Of a stretch of DNA of 42,497 bases, positions 22,815-31,780 are shown piece by piece (positions within the stretch are counted from its first letter, which is position 1; every line of letters begins with the position of its first letter). The translations under genes were made by a program, and so were the position numbers. The stretch comes from Gemmiger formicilis (lineage in GTDB: Bacteria; Bacillota; Clostridia; Oscillospirales; Ruminococcaceae). The notes beneath the pieces were generated by a model. The model was not told where the DNA came from, made no database searches, and saw nothing but the letters and a program-made list of their open reading frames with translations. Where the stretch lies: positions 1 to 42,497 of the forward strand of contig NZ_JACJJP010000028.1 in the NCBI RefSeq assembly GCF_016900095.1, given 5' to 3'.

Positions 22815-22850
22815 ATGCAGCCGACAGAATGGGGGATACCGTACCTATGA
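22815..22850 (+). CDS. 11-codon leader peptide overlapping the acyl-carrier-like gene
   Basis: ATG 22815 with AAAAGGAAGG well spaced upstream encodes MQPTEWGIPYL and stops at TGA 22848-22850, overlapping the next start (ATG 22847) as ATGA. The ribosome-binding site fits this start better than the next gene's own, so translation of the downstream gene is probably coupled to it. It may only be a translation aid; no regulatory codon run is seen. Confidence 0.45.
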   Translation: MQPTEWGIPYL

Positions 22851-23083
22851 CCAAGCAGGAACTGAAAGAAATTCTGGCAGAACAGTTCAGCTGCGACGAG
22901 AACGAACTGACTTCGAAAACCACCTTGGCAGAACTGGGCGCAGACCATGAAGATCTGATCGAGCTGGCCTGGCAGTTGGGGGAAGCCATCGGTGTGGAAG
23001 TGGACGAAGACCGTCTGCAGGAAGTGGAAACGCTGGACGAACTGTGGCGTCTGGCCAGAGAGCTGGAAGAAGAAGCCGAATAA
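22847..23083 (+). CDS. Acyl carrier-like protein lacking the phosphopantetheine serine
   Basis: A 78-residue, very acidic four-helix protein with the acyl-carrier layout: helix 1 (KQELKEILAEQF), loop, then LGADHEDLIELAWQLGEAIGVEVDEDRL and a final helix (LDELWRLARELEEE). In true carriers the second helix begins D-S-L with the serine that carries 4'-phosphopantetheine; here the residues are D-H-E, so it cannot be loaded in the normal way. GTG or ATG starts further upstream in the frame would add poorly conserved residues, so ATG 22847 is used. It has its own promoter and stands between the phage cluster and the glycan genes. Role unknown; perhaps a regulatory or scaffold relative of ACP. Confidence 0.7.
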   Translation: MTKQELKEILAEQFSCDENELTSKTTLAELGADHEDLIELAWQLGEAIGVEVDEDRLQEVETLDELWRLARELEEEAE

Positions 23084-23092
23084 AACCCAACG

Positions 23093-23154
23093 AACAAAAA
23101 CGGGGCTTGCTCTGCCTGCGGGATGCCGCTGGCGGGCAGGCCCTGTTGTTTTAT
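23093..23154 (+). terminator. Probable terminator after the acyl-carrier-like gene
   Basis: Arms CTGCCTGC (23112-23119) and GCGGGCAG (23132-23139), extended by GGGGC/GCCCTG around a bulge, followed by TTGTTTT. Imperfect stem, so moderate certainty. Confidence 0.5.
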
Positions 23155-23231
23155 GTAAAATGATTGTTGAAGTTGGTGGAGAACAGACGTATCTCTGCCG
23201 TTTCAGTCGTTTGTAAAAAGGTGACAAGGGG

Positions 23232-23260
23232 TTGTTTGCCCCATCATAATAAGGTATAAT
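23232..23260 (+). promoter_or_regulatory. Promoter of the glycosyltransferase operon
   Basis: TTGTTT (23232-23237), 17-base spacer, TATAAT (23255-23260). It leaves an untranslated leader of about 100 bases before the first start codon at 23364, in which I see no clear structure. Confidence 0.65.
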
Positions 23261-23363
23261 GACAGAGTACGAGAATACAACGGGAAATGGCCGAAAATCT
23301 GGGATCAGGCATTGCCCGTTGAAATTTTGTGTGGCCACGGCTGCGGAAAACGGAGGGGACAGG

Positions 23364-24401
23364 GTGCTGACGGAACAACAGACAATCTCGGTGATTGTGC
23401 CGGTGTACAACACGGCCCCCTATCTGGAAGCCTGTGTAAAAAGCATTCTCTGCCAGACCTACCCCCATCTGGAACTGCTGCTGGTGGACGACGGTAGCAC
23501 CGACGAAAGCCCGGCCCTCTGCGAGCGCCTGGCCGCACAGGATGGGCGTATCCGGGTGCTGCACAAGCCAAACGGCGGCCTTTCGGACGCGCGGAACTTC
23601 GGCATGGACCATGCCCGGGGTTCTCTGTTTGCCTTTGCGGATTCCGACGACGCTCTTCACCCCCAGATGCTGGACCTGCTGGTCCGGGCGATGGAACAGA
23701 CCGGGGCATCCCTGGCCATGGGTCTGTTCAACGAGGTGACCGACCTGCCCGAAGAACATCCCGTCTATGATCCCCGAACGCTGCCGGTCTGCCGCAAGGG
23801 GCGGGAAGAGATCTTCCGTTCCATCACGGTGGAATACGTGGTGGCCTGGAACAAGCTCTATCGCCGGGAACTGTTCGAGGACATCCGTTACCCGGTGGGG
23901 CGGCTGCATGAGGATGAGTTTGTGGCCCATCGCCTGCTGTGGAAGGCGGAACAGGTGGCCCGGGTGGACCTGCCGCTGTACGACTACCGGCAGCGTCCCC
24001 AGAGCATCATGCACACCGCCATTGACCCCCGGCGTCTGGACGGGTTGGCGGCTATGCGGGAACGGGTGGAGTTCTGCCTGGAACAGGGCCGCCCCGACCT
24101 GGCCTGCCGGTCGGTGGATTCGCTGCTGGGGGTGACCGAAAGCCTGCTGCGCCGTCAGGACGCCATGACCCCCGAAGCCCGGGACCTGTTTGTCCGGGGC
24201 ATCCGGGAGGACGCCCGGCGCTGGCCCCAAATCCAGAACCGCACCCAGAAACAGCAGTGGCAATGGCTGTGCACCCTGCCGGCGGCGGAATACTTTGCCC
24301 GGAAAGAGCGGCAGGAGCGCCGGGCCAGGGCCATGGCTGCCCTGAAAAAACCTTTGAAGGCCCTTTTGGGCAAAACGGCGGGGCAGGAGGAGTCGAGATG
24401 A
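23364..24401 (+). CDS. Glycosyltransferase family 2
   Basis: A 345-residue GT-A enzyme. It has the GT2 strand ISVIVPVYNTAPYLEACV, nucleotide-binding LLLVDDGSTDES, KPNGGLSDARNFGMDHA and the metal-binding ADSDD (DXD). Then come the ENK-like acceptor region (AWNKLYRRELF) with RLHEDEF and a basic C-terminal tail (LKKPLKALLGK). Such soluble GT2 enzymes add sugars to a lipid-linked glycan at the inner membrane face. GTG 23364 is chosen for the GGAGGGG site before it; the upstream frame lies in the leader. First of three genes joined by ATGA overlaps. Donor and acceptor are unknown. Confidence 0.85.
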   Translation: MLTEQQTISVIVPVYNTAPYLEACVKSILCQTYPHLELLLVDDGSTDESPALCERLAAQDGRIRVLHKPNGGLSDARNFGMDHARGSLFAFADSDDALHPQMLDLLVRAMEQTGASLAMGLFNEVTDLPEEHPVYDPRTLPVCRKGREEIFRSITVEYVVAWNKLYRRELFEDIRYPVGRLHEDEFVAHRLLWKAEQVARVDLPLYDYRQRPQSIMHTAIDPRRLDGLAAMRERVEFCLEQGRPDLACRSVDSLLGVTESLLRRQDAMTPEARDLFVRGIREDARRWPQIQNRTQKQQWQWLCTLPAAEYFARKERQERRARAMAALKKPLKALLGKTAGQEESR

Positions 24402-25363
24402 AAAAGATCAGTGTGATCGTGCCGGTGTACAAGGTGGAAGGGTTCCTGGACCGGTGCGTGGCTTCCATTGCGGGGCAGACCTACCGGAATCTGGAAATCA
24501 TTCTGGTGGACGACGGCAGCCCGGACAACTGCGGCAAGATGTGCGATGCCTGGGCGGAAAAAGATGACCGCATCCGGGTCATCCACAAGCCCAACGGCGG
24601 TTTGTCCGACGCCCGGAACGCGGGCATTGAGGCGGCCACCGGCGACTGGCTGGCCTTTGTGGACAGCGACGACTGGCTGGACCCCCGGATGCTGGAAATT
24701 CTGGAAACCCAGGCGGAAAAGCACGGCGCCGAACTGGCCGAGTGCAGCTACCGCAACCTGTACAAGGATATGGTCAAGGAGGAAACCCCCTGCACCGGCC
24801 GGGTGACCGTGGCCACCCCTCTGCAGGCCATTGAGGGCAATCTGGACTGGAAAAACTTCAAGCCGGTGGCCTGGAACAAGCTCTACCGCGCCGACATTGT
24901 GGGCGCCATCCGCTACCCAAAAGGCAAACTGCACGAGGACGAGTTCACCACCCACAAGTTTTATCTGGCGGCCAAAACCATCGTCTACGTGGATATTTCG
25001 GCCTACAATTACGACCGTCGCCGGGAGGGCAGCATCACGGCCCGGTTCAGCCTGCGCAATCTGGATGCCTGCCAGGCTTACCATGAAAAAACCAACGATG
25101 TCTGCCATGCGCCGGAACTGGCGCCCATCCGGCAGAAGATGTGCGATACCTACGGCTGGACGCTGTTTGACTGTCTGGCCAAATGCGCCGACGCGGGCCT
25201 GAGCGGCCCCGAACTGGACCGGACCCTGGCGGATGCCATGGCGGACCGGCCCATGCTGGAAGAAAACGGTTTGAACCAGCTGTACCGGGAATGCTTCCGA
25301 GTGCTGGAGAAAAAGGGCCTGAACGCCTGTGCGGCCTATTGGAAAGGGAAGAGTGGGCAATGA
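24398..25363 (+). CDS. Glycosyltransferase family 2
   Basis: A 321-residue GT2 enzyme very similar in plan to the preceding one: ISVIVPVYKVEGFLDRCV, ILVDDGSPDNCG, KPNGGLSDARNAGIEAA, FVDSDDWLDPRM (DXD), AWNKLYRADI and KLHEDEFTTHKF. Start at the ATGA overlap (24398) with GCAGGAGGAG upstream. The likeness suggests an old tandem duplication of the two genes. Donor specificity cannot be read; the WNKLY/HEDEF block is typical of enzymes building cell-surface glycans in Firmicutes. Confidence 0.88.
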   Translation: MKKISVIVPVYKVEGFLDRCVASIAGQTYRNLEIILVDDGSPDNCGKMCDAWAEKDDRIRVIHKPNGGLSDARNAGIEAATGDWLAFVDSDDWLDPRMLEILETQAEKHGAELAECSYRNLYKDMVKEETPCTGRVTVATPLQAIEGNLDWKNFKPVAWNKLYRADIVGAIRYPKGKLHEDEFTTHKFYLAAKTIVYVDISAYNYDRRREGSITARFSLRNLDACQAYHEKTNDVCHAPELAPIRQKMCDTYGWTLFDCLAKCADAGLSGPELDRTLADAMADRPMLEENGLNQLYRECFRVLEKKGLNACAAYWKGKSGQ

Positions 25364-27804
25364 CGGAAAACAAAGTCAGCATTGTGGTACCGGTCTATAA
25401 TGCACAAAAATGGCTGGGATACTGCCTCAATTCTCTCCTGGCGCAGACCTGGACCGAATTTGAGGTCATCCTGGTCAACGACGGCAGCACCGACGATTCG
25501 CTGGAAATCTGCCGCAACTACGCCGAACTGGACAGCCGCTTCCGGGTACTGGACGTGCCCAACGGCGGGGTGAGCCGGGCCCGCAACCTGGGTGTTTCCC
25601 AGGCCACCGGGCGGTATCTGGTGTTTGTGGACAGCGACGACGTGGTCACCCCGGATATGCTGGAAGTGATGCTGGACTGTGCCCGGCGCACCGGCATGGA
25701 GCTGGTGGCGGGGGATATGAGCCTGGTGGATTTCGCCCGGCCGGAAGCTCCCCGGGGACTGCTGTGTGCCCGCTGGGCCGGCGAGGGCGAGCGGGTGTAC
25801 GACAAGGAAGCCTTTGCCCGCAACCGGATGCGGCTGATCTTCAACACCAGTTTGCTGGAAGGCCCCTGCGCCAAGCTGTATTCCCTGGACCTGTGGCGGA
25901 AGCTGGACCTGCAATTTCCGCCGGAACTGTCCCTGGGGGAAGATTTTGTCACCAACATGCAGTATTATGCCGCCTGCAACGGCATTGCCTTCCTGAACAG
26001 GACGGTATACTACTACAACAACGAATCCCAGTCCAACTCCCTGACCCACCAGTACCGCAAGGACCTGTTCGAAACCAAGATGTACCTGATCGAACGGCTG
26101 CGGGAGTTCATCGGCCCTCAGGAGGAGATGGACCCCGACGAATGGTCCTGCTATTGCAGCTATGTGGCCTGTACCGGGTTCAAGTGCCTGGCGGCCGTGG
26201 TTTCGGACGAGCGGTTTGCAACCCAGGAAGCCCGCCTAGAAGAGGTGCGCAAGATTGTGGATGATCCGCTGTTCCGGGAAGGCTGTGCCCGGAACTCCTG
26301 GATTCCCGATGAGTTTGTGGCGGCCCGCAAGGCGGTGCTGGACGGCGATGCCGAAAAGACCCTGCACATTCTGCAGACCCCCACCCCCCAGCTTGTGCAG
26401 AAAAAGCGGGAGCTGGAAGAAAAGGTGCAGGCAAAGAAGGCGGGCTTCAAAACCGGATGCAAGCATTTGCTGCAAAAGGTGTTGTATCCCCTGCAGCGCC
26501 TGAACCGGTATATCAACCGCCTGCAGACCCAGGAACTGCAGAATCAGCTGCAGAATATGGCGGTGCATAGTCAGAAATTGCAGCTGGATGCTTCCCTCTC
26601 CATGGCCCACGAAAGGCAGAAAGCCGATTTCGAAAGCTGGATGACCGAAGTCTTGGACCGAAAGTCCCAGGAACACACCGCAGAACTGGCCACCCTGCAG
26701 CAGACGCTGGAGCAAACGCTGGAACAGTTCCGCCCGGTCTTGTCGGTCACCGACACTCTGGAGCAGCTGAAGTCGGACGTGGAGATGATGCGTGGCGCCC
26801 TGTGGAATGAGACCAAGACCTTCGAACAGCAGCAGGTCATGGAACTGCGGCAGAAGAAGAAAGCCCTGATGCTGGCCACCGCCGAACACCAGAACATCGG
26901 CGACGCCGCCATCGACCTGGCGGAACAGAACCTGTTGCTGCAGTATTTCCCGGATTACTTCCAGGTGGAGTTCTCCACCTATGAGATGCCCAACAAGTAC
27001 CATTTCCTGCAGGCCATCATCAATCCGTCGGATATACTTTTCATCAACGGCGGCGGCAATATGGGCAGCCTGTACCGGGAAGAGGAAGAACTGCACCGCC
27101 GGATTGTGCAGGATTTCCCCAACAACAAGATTGTGGTCCTGCCCCAGACCATCTATTTTGCCGATACCCCCGAAGGACAGGCCGAGCTGGCCCTGTCTGC
27201 CCGGGTGTACAACCACCACAAGGACCTGACCATCTTTGCCCGCGGCCGGGAAAGCTACGACTTTGCCAGCCGTCATTTCGGGCATGCCAAGATAAAGCTG
27301 ATGGCCGATGTGGTTCTCGCGCTGCACCGGGACTACGGTTTCGACCGCAGCGGGATGCTGCTCTGCCTGCGAGGAGACGGCGAAACCGTCTTGGTGGACA
27401 GCAAACAACAGATTCTGGATACGGTACAGCGCTTTGACCCCGATGTGGAAATCCGCACCAACATTGCACAGCAGGATATTTCCCGGGTGGAGCGTGCCGC
27501 TGTGGTCAACGATGAGCTGCAGCGGTATGCCCGGCGTCGGGTGGTGGTGACCGACCGGCTGCACGGCATGATCTTTGCGGCGGTGACCGGTACGCCCTGT
27601 GTGGTGCTGGACAATGCCACCCACAAGAGCCGGGATTTTTACCGCACATTCCTGCAGGATTCCAATGCTGTTTTCTATATCGGCACCGACTGCGACCGCC
27701 TGGAAGAAGCTATTGCACAGGCGTTGGCGGTGGAAAATCCGGTGTATGGTGCCTTTGACCGGGCTCTGTTTGCGGACCTGGCCGCCGTGCACGACAGTAT
27801 GTGA
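25360..27804 (+). CDS. Fusion protein: GT2 glycosyltransferase, coiled coil, polysaccharide pyruvyltransferase
   Basis: An 814-residue protein. Residues 1 to about 330 are a GT2 domain (VSIVVPVYNAQKWLGYCL, ILVNDGSTDDS, VPNGGVSRARNLGV, FVDSDDVVTPDM, LSLGEDFVTN). About 345-500 form helical, glutamine-rich coiled coil (LQTQELQNQLQNMAVHSQK). About 503-814 are a polysaccharide pyruvyltransferase (CsaB-like): ALMLATAEHQNIGDAAI, ILFINGGGNMG, VVLPQTIYF, DVVLALH, and the hallmark VTDRLHGMIFAAVTGTPCVV. It would add a sugar and place a pyruvate ketal on the same glycan at the cytoplasmic face. Start ATG 25360 overlaps the previous stop. No frameshift or internal stop is seen. Pyruvylation is an anionic wall-glycan mark in many Firmicutes. 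Confidence 0.85.
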   Translation: MTENKVSIVVPVYNAQKWLGYCLNSLLAQTWTEFEVILVNDGSTDDSLEICRNYAELDSRFRVLDVPNGGVSRARNLGVSQATGRYLVFVDSDDVVTPDMLEVMLDCARRTGMELVAGDMSLVDFARPEAPRGLLCARWAGEGERVYDKEAFARNRMRLIFNTSLLEGPCAKLYSLDLWRKLDLQFPPELSLGEDFVTNMQYYAACNGIAFLNRTVYYYNNESQSNSLTHQYRKDLFETKMYLIERLREFIGPQEEMDPDEWSCYCSYVACTGFKCLAAVVSDERFATQEARLEEVRKIVDDPLFREGCARNSWIPDEFVAARKAVLDGDAEKTLHILQTPTPQLVQKKRELEEKVQAKKAGFKTGCKHLLQKVLYPLQRLNRYINRLQTQELQNQLQNMAVHSQKLQLDASLSMAHERQKADFESWMTEVLDRKSQEHTAELATLQQTLEQTLEQFRPVLSVTDTLEQLKSDVEMMRGALWNETKTFEQQQVMELRQKKKALMLATAEHQNIGDAAIDLAEQNLLLQYFPDYFQVEFSTYEMPNKYHFLQAIINPSDILFINGGGNMGSLYREEEELHRRIVQDFPNNKIVVLPQTIYFADTPEGQAELALSARVYNHHKDLTIFARGRESYDFASRHFGHAKIKLMADVVLALHRDYGFDRSGMLLCLRGDGETVLVDSKQQILDTVQRFDPDVEIRTNIAQQDISRVERAAVVNDELQRYARRRVVVTDRLHGMIFAAVTGTPCVVLDNATHKSRDFYRTFLQDSNAVFYIGTDCDRLEEAIAQALAVENPVYGAFDRALFADLAAVHDSM

Positions 27805-27865
27805 AGGATAATATAACGAGTGTTGCCCGGAAAATCCGGGGCGACGAAAAAGGAAGGCTGATCCT

Positions 27866-28798
27866 ATGGATAAAATTGCAGTGTTGGTTCCTTGCTATAA
27901 CGAAAGTGCCACCATCGAAAAAGTGGTGAAGGATTTTCGCCGCGCATTGCCGGAGGCAAAAATCTACGTTTACGATAACAATTCCAAGGATGGAACAGCA
28001 GAACTGGCCGCTGGGGCCGGGGCCATTGTGCGGCACGAGTACGCCCAGGGCAAGGGCAACGTGATGCGGCGGATGTTCCGGGAAATCGACGCCCAGTGTT
28101 ATGTGCTGGTGGATGGAGACGATACTTACCCCGCGGAGGTGGCACCCTCCCTGGTAGAGCCCGTGCTCAGCGGAAAGGCGGAAATGGTGGTGGGAGATCG
28201 CCTGTCCTCCACCTACTTTACCCAGAATAAGCGCCCGTTCCACAATTTCGGCAATACCATCGTGCGTTCGTCCATCAATTTCCTGTTCCATACCGAGATC
28301 AAGGATATCATGACCGGGTACCGGGCATTCAGCTACGAGTTTGTCAAAACCTATCCGGTGCTGTCCAAGGGATTTGAGATCGAAACCGAAATGACCATTC
28401 ACGCCATTGAGCGCAACATGCGCATCGAAAATGTGGTCATCGAGTACCGTGACCGCCCGGCGGGCAGTGTTTCCAAGCTCAACACCTACTCCGACGGGTT
28501 CAAGGTGCTGTGCACCATCGGCCGGCTGTACAAGAACTACCACCCCTTCTCCTTCTTCGGGGTTCTGGCGCTGGTCTTGTTCCTGGTCAGTCTGTTGTTC
28601 TTTATCCCTGTCTTCGGGGAATACCTGGTCACCGGGCTTGTGCCCCGCCTGCCCACCCTGGTGGTCTGCGCCATCGGTACCCTGATGGCTCTGCTGCTGC
28701 TTATGGCCGGTGTGATTCTTTCTACCATGCAGCAGAAGGACAAGCGGGATTTTGAGATGTACCTGATCCAGGCGGCCGAGCGCAAGGCCGGCCGTTGA
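27866..28798 (+). CDS. Polyprenyl-phosphate glycosyltransferase (GT2, DPM1-like) with two C-terminal helices
   Basis: A 310-residue protein, ATG 27866. The GT2 domain (about 1-230) has the short-spacing pattern AVLVPCYNESATIEKVV, IYVYDNNSKDGT, GKGNVMRRMFREID and LVDGDDTYP (DXD), then GDRL and the late KDIMTGYRAFSYEF. Two transmembrane helices follow (about 236-256 and 270-294). Enzymes of this build charge undecaprenyl phosphate with a sugar at the inner face. The lipid-linked sugar would feed a GT-C enzyme outside, and two candidate GT-C-like membrane proteins lie just downstream. An 18-base hairpin (near 27825-27842) lies in the 61-base gap upstream. Confidence 0.85.
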   Translation: MDKIAVLVPCYNESATIEKVVKDFRRALPEAKIYVYDNNSKDGTAELAAGAGAIVRHEYAQGKGNVMRRMFREIDAQCYVLVDGDDTYPAEVAPSLVEPVLSGKAEMVVGDRLSSTYFTQNKRPFHNFGNTIVRSSINFLFHTEIKDIMTGYRAFSYEFVKTYPVLSKGFEIETEMTIHAIERNMRIENVVIEYRDRPAGSVSKLNTYSDGFKVLCTIGRLYKNYHPFSFFGVLALVLFLVSLLFFIPVFGEYLVTGLVPRLPTLVVCAIGTLMALLLLMAGVILSTMQQKDKRDFEMYLIQAAERKAGR

Positions 28799-28833
28799 GA
28801 GGGCAGCACGGTTTTCGGGGGAAACACAATACT

Positions 28834-30663
28834 ATGAATGACCGCAATTTTTTACCTGAAAATAGCCGGATATCCCTGGTACAAAATGGAATTTTGATGG
28901 CTCTGTCCTTTCCGCTGGCCTGGGTGCTGGTGCGCTGCCTCCGCCTTCCGGATGATTCGGTCGTGCTGCTGCCGATGGTACTGGTTGTGTATCTGGTGCA
29001 GCAGAAAGGACTGTCATACCGCAAGGCACAAAGGGAAAAACTGAAATGGATTCTTCCCTTTGCCATCCTGCTTTCCTTCTTTGTCACCCTGGCGTTTCAC
29101 ATCGACCCTTCCAACGCATACAGCCTGGTGGCCGATCACAACGCGTTTTCGGCGCTGTCGGCATTGGATCCGGTGTCCTTTGTGGCGATGACCTACCTGT
29201 TCAGCCTGGCGCTGGTCTGGGTCTTTGCAGCCGGTTTTCGCCGTTCAAAAGAAACCTACACGTCGGCCCGGCTGCGCACCGGCATCCGGAAAGAACAGCG
29301 CAAAGTTATGCTGGTGCTGGCGGCCGTTCTGTTTTTGGCCTGGCTGCCTTACTTTCTGGTGTATTATCCCGGACTGATCTACGGCGACTCCATGAATTCC
29401 ATCACCGAGGCCATGCACCAGGCGGCGTATGAAAACCATTTTCCGCTGTTTTATACCCTGTTTGTGGAGCTGTGCCTGAAAATCGGGATGGCCTTTGCGG
29501 ATATCACGGTGGGATGTGCCATCTATACCCTGGTGCAGATGGCGGGGCTTGCATTGCTCCTGGCCTATATGCTCTGCTGGATGGACAACAAAGGCGTTCC
29601 CCGTGTGCTGACCTTATTTTCCCTGCTGATGTTTGGCGTGGTGCGGTATTTTCCCCAGCATGCGGTGAGCATGTGGAAAGATCCCTTCTTTTCTGCAGGG
29701 CTGATGTTTTACAGCCTGAAGCTCTTTGATCTGCTGGCATCAGAAGGCGCCCTGGCCAAAAGCCGGAAATTCCTTCTGCAGTGTGTCCTGAGCATCGTGG
29801 TCATCTGCCTGAGCCGGAACAACGGCGTGTACATCATCGCTTTCTGCATGGTGCTGTTGTTCCTCATCGCGGCGGCAAGAAAAAATCTGCGTGTGTATCG
29901 CCGTATGGTGCTGCTGCATCTGATCTCGGTGCTCTGCATCCTGGTTCTGACCGGACCGGTCTACAGCAAGCTGGGCATCGGCAAGGATGATGTGGAAAGC
30001 TTCGGCATTCCGTTGCAGCAGCTGGCCCGCACGGTGGCCTACGATGGCAATATCAGCGAGCAGGACAAGGAATTTCTGGACAACCTCCTCCCGCTGGAAC
30101 GCTGGAAAGAGGTGTACACCCCAGCGCTGGTGGACCCCATCAAGTGGGATGCAGAATTTGACAAAGACTTTTTCTCCCGGAACAAGGGCGAATTCCTGAT
30201 GGTGTGGCTGCGCACACTGCTGAAAAACCCGGTGCGGTATGTGGAGGCATGGTGCCTGACCACCTACGGGTACTGGGCGCCCAACCTGTGGGAGCTGAAC
30301 GGCTACGAGCAAAACCTGACTTCCGGCAATCTCAATGCAGTGGCGGAGTGGTATATTGATTTCGGCATCCGGCAGACCAACCTGACCGGCAGTGACTGGC
30401 TGCAGGAAATCTGCTCTCTGACAACCACGGCGCCGTCCTCGGGGCTGCTGACCTGGGTGGTGCTGTTCATGGTTCTGTTTGCCCTCATAAAGGGCTGCGG
30501 ACGGTATTGCCTGTTCTTTGCGCCGGCTTTGGGCAATCTGATTACCTTGCTGCTGGCCTCTCCCAGTGCCTACTGGCCGCGCTATGCGCTGGTCTATCTG
30601 TATATGCTGCCGGTGATTTTCCTGTTCCCGCTTCTGCTTCGCGGGGAAAGAAAAACGGAATAA
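28834..30663 (+). CDS. Large multi-spanning membrane protein (GT-C/polymerase-like, DUF6020 type)
   Basis: A 609-residue protein with about 12-14 hydrophobic segments and a periplasmic-type loop containing YYPGLIYGDSMNSITEAMHQ followed by NHFPLFYTLFVE; that YPG ... D-S ... NHxP-x-x-x-T pattern fits the DUF6020 family, related to GT-C enzymes and glycan polymerases (family name from memory). ATG 28834 is preferred over ATG 28795, which overlaps the upstream gene. GC is lower than in the earlier genes. In this operon it most likely uses the polyprenyl-linked sugar made by the upstream enzyme, or polymerises repeat units. Confidence 0.7.
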   Translation: MNDRNFLPENSRISLVQNGILMALSFPLAWVLVRCLRLPDDSVVLLPMVLVVYLVQQKGLSYRKAQREKLKWILPFAILLSFFVTLAFHIDPSNAYSLVADHNAFSALSALDPVSFVAMTYLFSLALVWVFAAGFRRSKETYTSARLRTGIRKEQRKVMLVLAAVLFLAWLPYFLVYYPGLIYGDSMNSITEAMHQAAYENHFPLFYTLFVELCLKIGMAFADITVGCAIYTLVQMAGLALLLAYMLCWMDNKGVPRVLTLFSLLMFGVVRYFPQHAVSMWKDPFFSAGLMFYSLKLFDLLASEGALAKSRKFLLQCVLSIVVICLSRNNGVYIIAFCMVLLFLIAAARKNLRVYRRMVLLHLISVLCILVLTGPVYSKLGIGKDDVESFGIPLQQLARTVAYDGNISEQDKEFLDNLLPLERWKEVYTPALVDPIKWDAEFDKDFFSRNKGEFLMVWLRTLLKNPVRYVEAWCLTTYGYWAPNLWELNGYEQNLTSGNLNAVAEWYIDFGIRQTNLTGSDWLQEICSLTTTAPSSGLLTWVVLFMVLFALIKGCGRYCLFFAPALGNLITLLLASPSAYWPRYALVYLYMLPVIFLFPLLLRGERKTE

Positions 30664-30675
30664 TACGACTTTCCT

Positions 30676-31740
30676 ATGAAAGAGAATGAGAACGCCATGA
30701 ATACCATTAAAATCAAGCGCTTTATTGACTGTTACATTCCCGTCACTACCTGCAATCTGCGGTGTTCTTACTGCTACATTGCCCAGCAGGGATTATTCAA
30801 GAATGCTCTGCCGGAGTTTGAGCATACTGCACAGGAAATCCGCAAGGGGCTTTCGGTGGAAAAAATGGGTGGTACCTGTGTGTGCAACCTTTGCGCTGGC
30901 GGCGAAACCCTTCTGGCAGAGGAAGTGGTGGAGATCATCCGTCAGCTGCTGGAGGAGGGGCATTTTGTTTCGGTGGTGACCAACGGAACCCTGACCCGCC
31001 GCTTCGAACAGTTGGCGGCTTTTCCGGAAAATCTGCGCCGGCACCTGTTCCTGAAATTTTCCTTCCATTATCTGGAACTGAAACGTCTGAACCTGTTCGA
31101 ACAGTACTTTGCCAACATCAAGATGGTGCAGAAGGCCGGAATCTCCTTTACGGTAGAGATGACTCCCTGTGATGAGGAAATCCCCCTGATTCCCGAAATC
31201 AAGCAGGTTTGCATGGACAACCTGGGGGCACTGTGCCATCTGACCATTGCCAGGTCGGACATTGACCCGGACCAGCGTATCCCCCATCTGTCGGAACATT
31301 CCTTCGCAGAGTACAAGAAAATTTGGGAAACTTTCGAGTCACAGCTGTTTGACTTCAAGGCTTCTATTTTTTATCACAAACGTAAAGAATTTTGTTATGC
31401 GGGGGATTGGAGCTTTTATGTAAGCCTGGGCGATGGAGAAGCCGTGCAGTGTTATGGTGGCAAGCGCATTGGCAACATTTTTGCGGATGATAAACTTCAG
31501 TTTGAAGCCATCGGGAAAAAGTGCACCCAGGCCCACTGTTACAACGGCCATTCCTGGTTGACTTTTGGGGATATTCCGCAACTGAAATCCCCCACTTATG
31601 CGGACATGCGCAATCGGGTGACCGTTACCGGTGAAGAGTGGCTGGGCCCGGAAGTCAAGGAGGCTTTCAGTGCCAAATTGTGCAGAACGAACCGGAAATA
31701 TCCCTTCTGGAAGCGGTACAAAATCGACCATCAGAAGTGA
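30676..31740 (+). CDS. Radical SAM enzyme with a second iron-sulfur region
   Basis: A 354-residue protein. The radical SAM motif is CNLRCSYC (C26, C30, C33), followed by the SAM-binding GGETLL (75-80) and a TNG strand (102-104). C240, C259, C283 and C288 form a Cys set of SPASM/Twitch type that could hold an auxiliary [4Fe-4S] cluster. It lies inside a glycan operon between two large membrane proteins. The substrate is not evident: a sugar nucleotide, a lipid-linked glycan or a protein are all possible. ATG 30676 has no clear ribosome-binding site; ATG 30697 (starting MNTIKIKRF) is a plausible alternative. GC is low for the window, suggesting later acquisition. Confidence 0.85.
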   Translation: MKENENAMNTIKIKRFIDCYIPVTTCNLRCSYCYIAQQGLFKNALPEFEHTAQEIRKGLSVEKMGGTCVCNLCAGGETLLAEEVVEIIRQLLEEGHFVSVVTNGTLTRRFEQLAAFPENLRRHLFLKFSFHYLELKRLNLFEQYFANIKMVQKAGISFTVEMTPCDEEIPLIPEIKQVCMDNLGALCHLTIARSDIDPDQRIPHLSEHSFAEYKKIWETFESQLFDFKASIFYHKRKEFCYAGDWSFYVSLGDGEAVQCYGGKRIGNIFADDKLQFEAIGKKCTQAHCYNGHSWLTFGDIPQLKSPTYADMRNRVTVTGEEWLGPEVKEAFSAKLCRTNRKYPFWKRYKIDHQK

Positions 31741-31780
31741 AGGGGCGGAGAAAAACAAGGTGTGTAAGGAAGAAAATCCT

